Positions 6,913 through 9,868 of a stretch of DNA of 9,868 bases are shown piece by piece. A model generated the notes under the pieces. The model did not search any database. It saw only the letters and a list, made by a program, of their open reading frames with translations, and was not told where the DNA came from. The stretch spans positions 1-9,868 of the forward strand of contig CAMPHE010000046.1 in assembly GCA_946885815.1 (NCBI GenBank), read 5' to 3'. Origin of the DNA: an uncultured Arenimonas sp. (GTDB lineage Bacteria > Pseudomonadota > Gammaproteobacteria > Xanthomonadales > Xanthomonadaceae). Made by a program: the position numbers and the translations under genes. The stretch's first letter is position 1; every line of letters starts with the position of its first letter.

Positions 6913-7614
6913 TTGGGCGCGGCGCCGCCCCGTGTCGCGGTCGCGCCGGTCGCCGCGACCGCCGCGATCGCGCGCGGGGCAGGGGACGGCTGGCTCACCG
7001 ACGACGAGCGCGGCCGCCTGGCGGTGATGGGCTCGGCCCGGCGTCGCGCCCAGTTCCTCGCCGGCCACTGGCTCGCGCGCACGTTCGCCGGCCGCGTGCT
7101 GCGCATCGAGGTCGACGGTTGCACCCTCGTGCGGGCCGATGACGGCTCGCCGCGGCTGCATGTCGACGGCCGCGCGTCGCGATGGCACGTGTCGCTGACC
7201 CACAGCGGCGATTTCGTCGCCTGCGCGCTCGCGCCGGCGCCCGTCGGCGTGGACCTGGAAATGCCGCGCGCCGGGCGCGACCTGGCCGGCCTCGCCGCGT
7301 TCGCGTTCTCGCCGGAGGAGGGCGCGCGGCTGGCCGCGCTGCCCGAGGCGACGCGCAGCGGCGAATTCCACCGGCTGTGGTCGCTGAAGGAAGCCCGCGG
7401 CAAGCAGATCGGGGAAGGCCTGCTGCCGCGCCGCTCACGGCAGCTCACGGCATGGCCGGCCGTCCCGGACGAGGCCCACGCGGCGACGTGGTCCGTCGCC
7501 GATGGCACGCTGTCGGTCGTCTGCGACCGGGTGGTCGAGACCGTCGTCGAGGGGCTGCCGGCACCGGCGAGCCCGGCATGGTGGCGGTTCGGCGCGGCGT
7601 CCGACGATCAGTAG
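6913..7614 (+). CDS. 4'-phosphopantetheinyl transferase superfamily protein (Sfp-type)
   Basis: 233 residues with the TTG at 6913 as start, one base after the preceding stop. The substrate-side motif RRRAQFLAGHWLAR (about 43-56) fits the R-x-x-F/Y-x-x-G-x-x-L pattern of Sfp-type enzymes. His97 (SLTHSGD), the Mg-binding pair Asp114 and Glu116 (VGVDLEM), and W-S-L-K159-E160-A with Lys164 (GKQIGEGL) complete the three core PPTase motifs. It transfers phosphopantetheine from CoA to a Ser of apo carrier proteins. Next to an APE operon the likely clients are the pathway's ACPs, which are not in the window; this is inferred. The C-terminal 60 residues after GEGL are less conserved. The gene end overlaps the convergent protease gene by seven bases (7608-7614). 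Confidence 0.88.
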   Translation: MGAAPPRVAVAPVAATAAIARGAGDGWLTDDERGRLAVMGSARRRAQFLAGHWLARTFAGRVLRIEVDGCTLVRADDGSPRLHVDGRASRWHVSLTHSGDFVACALAPAPVGVDLEMPRAGRDLAGLAAFAFSPEEGARLAALPEATRSGEFHRLWSLKEARGKQIGEGLLPRRSRQLTAWPAVPDEAHAATWSVADGTLSVVCDRVVETVVEGLPAPASPAWWRFGAASDDQ

Positions 7615-8999
7615 GTGACCGCCACCTGCAGAGCCTCGTACGCATCGACGTGGCCGCTGCCGACTTCGAACCGCGCGCGACCGGCCATCGGGTCGGCGGT
7701 GGCCGACAGGATTTCCCGGACTTCGAGCGGATCGAGCGACGGATTCGCCTCCAGCAGCAGGGCGACGATGCCGGCGACATGCGGCGTCGCCATCGAGGTG
7801 CCGCTCATGTGCGTGTAGAACAGCGCGTCGGCGCCGAGCGCCGCGTCCTGCGTCGCCGCGAGCAGCGGCAACACGCCGGTGAGCGCCCGCGTCGAAACGA
7901 TGTCCACGCCCGTCGCGACCAGCGTCGGCTCGTTGGCGTACGTCCACTGGCTGCCGCCGGGCATCGTGAACGTGCCCGTTTCACCCGGCATGCCGCGCGA
8001 CGAGAAGTCGGCGAGGGTACCGTCCTTGTTGCCGGCGCCGACGGAGATGACCCACGGCGCCTGCGCGTACGGGTTGTGCGTGTTCTCGCCGGGCCCGTCG
8101 TTGCCCGCGGCGAACACGCTGACGATGCCGGCCTCGTACGCCGCGTGGCTGGCGACATTCACCGGATCGGTGGGGTCGAACGCGCCGGTAGTCCCCCACG
8201 AATTGGAGATCACCCGCAGCGGTGCGCCGTAGCTGTCGCGGTGCGAGATCGCGTAGTCGAACGCGCCGACCGCATCGAGGATCGAGATCACCGCGCCGGA
8301 GCCGTAGCCGACCAGCGGCGAGCCCGTCGCGACGCCGCGATGCAGGCCGCCGGACTGCGCGCCGCTGCCACCGACGGTGCCGGCGCAGTGCGTGCCGTGC
8401 CCGGAGCTGATGTCGGTGTTCGGCTGGTTCTCCAGCACGGTCGCCGGCAGGAACGTCAGTACCGACGACAGATTCGTCAGCGCCTGCACGTTCTGCACGA
8501 CGCGCTCGCCGAGCCGCAGGTCGCCGTGCGTGGCGTCGATGCCCGAATCGTTGATCATCACCGTGACACCGGCACCGGTGAAGGGCGTCGTGCGGCCGAA
8601 GTCCTGCGGGTTGGCCTGCGCACGGTTCACGCCGGACAGCTCGCGCGCGTCGTGGTTGTAGTACGTCAGCGCGGAATTCGCGTGGATCGCGAGCACGTCG
8701 CCGCGACCGGCGAGCGCCCGGATCTGTGCCGGCGTCGCCAGCGCGCCGGCGATAGGCAGCTGCCGCATCGTGATGCCGCGCGTGATGCCCAGCGAGCGCA
8801 GCACGTCGAGCTGGCCCGCGGCCGGGGCGCTCGTCTGGTCGAAGACGACGACGACCTCGAGCCGCTCGAACGCCCGGGCGGAGGCCAGCGCGTCCTGCAG
8901 CGCGTCGCCGATGCGCGCGTCCGCGGACGCGAACCCGCTGGCGGCGATCGAGAGGGCCAGCACGGAAAGTTGCAGCACGACGCGGCGGCGCGGGTTCAT
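7608..8999 (-). CDS. Secreted S8 family (subtilisin-like) serine protease
   Basis: 463 residues. A signal peptide (R4-R-R6, core 7-20, cleavage after A-S-A26) is followed by an inhibitor-I9-like propeptide (about 27-115; LEVVVVFDQ...GDVLAIHANS) and the S8 catalytic domain (about 140-460). The catalytic triad is complete: Asp151 in INDSGID, His201 in SSGHGTHCAG, Ser402 in SGTSMATPHVAG. Asn300 (FAAGNDG) should form the oxyanion hole. It ends shortly after the catalytic domain with no PPC, P-domain or autotransporter extension, so release to the periplasm or medium is expected, probably by type II secretion. GGAGA (9005-9009, minus) lies five bases ahead of the ATG. No functional tie to the pigment operon is visible; it reads towards that operon and overlaps the PPTase stop. 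The substrate is unknown. Confidence 0.93.
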   Translation of the reverse strand: MNPRRRVVLQLSVLALSIAASGFASADARIGDALQDALASARAFERLEVVVVFDQTSAPAAGQLDVLRSLGITRGITMRQLPIAGALATPAQIRALAGRGDVLAIHANSALTYYNHDARELSGVNRAQANPQDFGRTTPFTGAGVTVMINDSGIDATHGDLRLGERVVQNVQALTNLSSVLTFLPATVLENQPNTDISSGHGTHCAGTVGGSGAQSGGLHRGVATGSPLVGYGSGAVISILDAVGAFDYAISHRDSYGAPLRVISNSWGTTGAFDPTDPVNVASHAAYEAGIVSVFAAGNDGPGENTHNPYAQAPWVISVGAGNKDGTLADFSSRGMPGETGTFTMPGGSQWTYANEPTLVATGVDIVSTRALTGVLPLLAATQDAALGADALFYTHMSGTSMATPHVAGIVALLLEANPSLDPLEVREILSATADPMAGRARFEVGSGHVDAYEALQVAVTY

Positions 9000-9016
9000 G
9001 GCGATCTCCAGGGCGG

Positions 9017-9028
9017 GGTGATCTCACC
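9017..9028. promoter_or_regulatory. Short inverted repeat in the protease leader
   Basis: GGTGA-TC-TCACC, five paired bases each side, lies 18 to 29 bases ahead of the protease ATG, just beyond its Shine-Dalgarno. The two-base centre is too short for a good RNA loop, so a protein-binding half-site pair is the likelier reading. It may be chance. Confidence 0.25.
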
Positions 9029-9100
9029 ATCCGCGCCACGGAGCCGGTATGGCCATCGGGTAGAACGCCCACGCGCGGGAGGGGAAAACCCCCAGATCCA

Positions 9101-9132
9101 TGACTGGACATAATATACATTATGCGCAATCA
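9101..9132. promoter_or_regulatory. AT-rich 32-bp imperfect palindrome, candidate operator/promoter of the S8 protease
   Basis: Inner arms CATAAT (9109-9114) and ATTATG (9119-9124) are perfect around a 4-base centre. Outer arms TGACTG (9101-9106) and CAATCA (9127-9132) match at 5 of 6. In total 12 of 16 base pairs are symmetric. It is the only markedly AT-rich patch in the window and lies 102-133 bases before the protease ATG and 20 bases beyond the fabB stop. Both strands contain -10-like hexamers (CATAAT, TATATT), but no good -35 at 16-18 bases is visible. Binding by a dimeric regulator is inferred from symmetry only. Confidence 0.45.
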
Positions 9133-9142
9133 AGGATGGACC

Positions 9143-9168
9143 GCCGGAGGCGTTACTCCGCCTCTGGC
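9143..9168 (-). terminator. GC-rich hairpin spanning the fabB stop codon, possible weak terminator
   Basis: Arms 9143-9152 and 9159-9168 pair over ten positions with one G:T wobble around a 6-base loop that contains the TAA stop. On the minus strand the downstream bases (GGTCCATCCTTGATT) hold no U-run, so this is not a classical intrinsic terminator. It could stabilise the fabB 3' end or slow transcription before the protease gene. Confidence 0.35.
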
Positions 9169-9868
9169 TCCCGGAAAACCACCGTCGCGTTCGTCCCGCC
9201 GAACCCGAAGCTGTTCGACATCACCGTCCGGCACACCGCCTCACGGCTTTCCCGCACGATCGGGAACCCTTCCGCCCGCGGGTCCAGCGTGTCGATGTTC
9301 GCGGAGCCGGCGATGAAGCCTTCCTGCTGCATCAGCAGGCAGTAGATCGCCTCGTGCACGCTCGCGGCGCCGAGCGAATGGCCGCTGAGCGCTTTCGTCG
9401 ACGACAGCGGCGGGATGGCATCTCCGAACACCTCGCGCACGGCTTCCAGTTCGACGATGTCGCCGAGCGGCGTCGAGGTGCCGTGGGTGTTGAGGTAATC
9501 GACCGGCCCGACCGCCTGGCCGTCGTAGCCCGCCAGCGCCATCCGCATGCAGCGCACCGCGCCTTCGCCGGACGGCGCGACCATGTCGACGCCATCGGAG
9601 GTGACGCCGTAGCCGACGAGCTCGGCGAGGATCCGCGCGCCGCGGGCGATCGCGTGGTCGCGATCCTCCAGCACCAGCATCCCGGCGCCGCCGGCGATGA
9701 CGAAGCCGTCGCGATCGACGTCGTACGGCCGCGACGCGGTCTCCGGCGAATCGTTGCGCTTCGACGACAGCGCGCCCATCGCGTCGAACTGCGCCGTCAT
9801 GCCCCAGTGCACCTCCTCGCCGCCGCCGGCGAGCACGATGTCCTGCATGCCGTGGCGGATCATGTCCG
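9153..9868 (-). CDS. fabB: FabB, beta-ketoacyl-ACP synthase I, C-terminal part (5' end outside the window)
   Basis: The frame is open from the right edge to TAA at 9153-9155, covering about the last 238 residues of a protein that is near 405 residues in E. coli. The N-terminal 170 or so, with the active-site Cys, lie outside; ATG 9863 is internal and not a true start. The match to E. coli FabB, recalled from memory, is close: [63 protein letters not shown], and [15 protein letters not shown]. The two catalytic His are at codons 9483-9485 (NTHGTSTP) and 9378-9380 ([12 protein letters not shown]). FabB elongates fatty acyl-ACPs and is needed for unsaturated fatty acid synthesis with FabA, which often lies directly upstream, here to the right. 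This is the housekeeping enzyme, distinct from the two APE-type ketosynthases on the other strand. Confidence 0.95.
   Translation of the reverse strand, partial: DMIRHGMQDIVLAGGGEEVHWGMTAQFDAMGALSSKRNDSPETASRPYDVDRDGFVIAGGAGMLVLEDRDHAIARGARILAELVGYGVTSDGVDMVAPSGEGAVRCMRMALAGYDGQAVGPVDYLNTHGTSTPLGDIVELEAVREVFGDAIPPLSSTKALSGHSLGAASVHEAIYCLLMQQEGFIAGSANIDTLDPRAEGFPIVRESREAVCRTVMSNSFGFGGTNATVVFREPEAE

Noticed and set aside
9049..9056. ATGGCCAT 8-base palindrome in the protease upstream region.
   Set aside because: Too short to separate from chance and without a partner site.
9081..9092. GGGG-AAAA-CCCC mini inverted repeat upstream of the protease.
   Set aside because: The stem is only four base pairs, expected by chance in GC-rich DNA, with no U-tract or relation to a start site.
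7182..9113. A 643-codon open frame on the plus strand running from the PPTase gene through the S8 protease gene.
   Set aside because: It is antisense to a protease with intact triad and signal peptide, has Arg/Ala-rich low-complexity content, and begins inside the PPTase gene.
9153..9863. A complete short ketosynthase starting at ATG 9863.
   Set aside because: The frame stays open to the window edge and the product lacks the active-site Cys region. It aligns only with the C-terminal half of FabB, so the gene is cut by the window.
1..9868. tRNA, rRNA, CRISPR arrays, insertion sequences, prophage or toxin-antitoxin genes.
   Set aside because: No matching repeats, transposase-like proteins or tRNA-like cloverleaf sequence were seen on either strand; nearly all bases are accounted for by the genes listed.

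Overview
The window is very GC-rich, almost every third codon position is G or C, and genes are tightly packed. A FabB-type ketosynthase, an aryl-polyene (APE)/xanthomonadin-type gene set and the general coding style suggest a gammaproteobacterium, most likely of the Xanthomonadaceae/Lysobacteraceae. This is inferred from gene content, not from a marker gene.

Positions 1-5997 (+ strand) are the 3' part of an APE-type pigment biosynthesis operon. In order: the C-terminal part of an MMPL/RND-type exporter (cut by the window edge), a SAM-dependent methyltransferase, a DUF3261-type lipoprotein, a ketosynthase (ApeO-like), a hot-dog dehydratase (ApeP-like), a FabG-type ketoreductase (ApeQ-like) and a second ketosynthase (ApeR-like). 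All six junctions between these seven genes overlap by 1 or 4 bases (ATGA, GTGA or TGATG), so they are almost certainly co-transcribed and translationally coupled. KS, KR and DH give the elongation, reduction and dehydration steps of an iterative type II system that builds a conjugated polyene on an aryl starter. The acyl-carrier proteins, chain-length factor, aryl-ACP ligase and second dehydratase expected for such a cluster are not in the window and would lie to the left.

Positions 6020-7614 (+) hold two small predicted exported proteins, each with its own Shine-Dalgarno sequence, then a 4'-phosphopantetheinyl transferase with a TTG start. The transferase could activate the acyl-carrier proteins of the pathway. 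One exported protein belongs to a family often mislabelled as an excinuclease subunit.

Positions 7608-9868 (- strand) read towards the APE operon: an S8 (subtilisin-like) secreted protease whose stop overlaps the PPTase stop by 7 bases, a 153-base intergenic region, and the C-terminal part of FabB (KAS I), cut by the right edge. The intergenic region is the only long non-coding stretch. It carries an AT-rich 32-bp imperfect palindrome that stands out from the GC-rich background and is a candidate operator or promoter region for the protease.

I saw no RNA gene, insertion sequence, CRISPR array or phage feature. The APE-type pathway is a known class. The least explained items are the methyltransferase that lacks the usual O-methyltransferase catalytic histidine, the two small exported proteins, and the palindrome.
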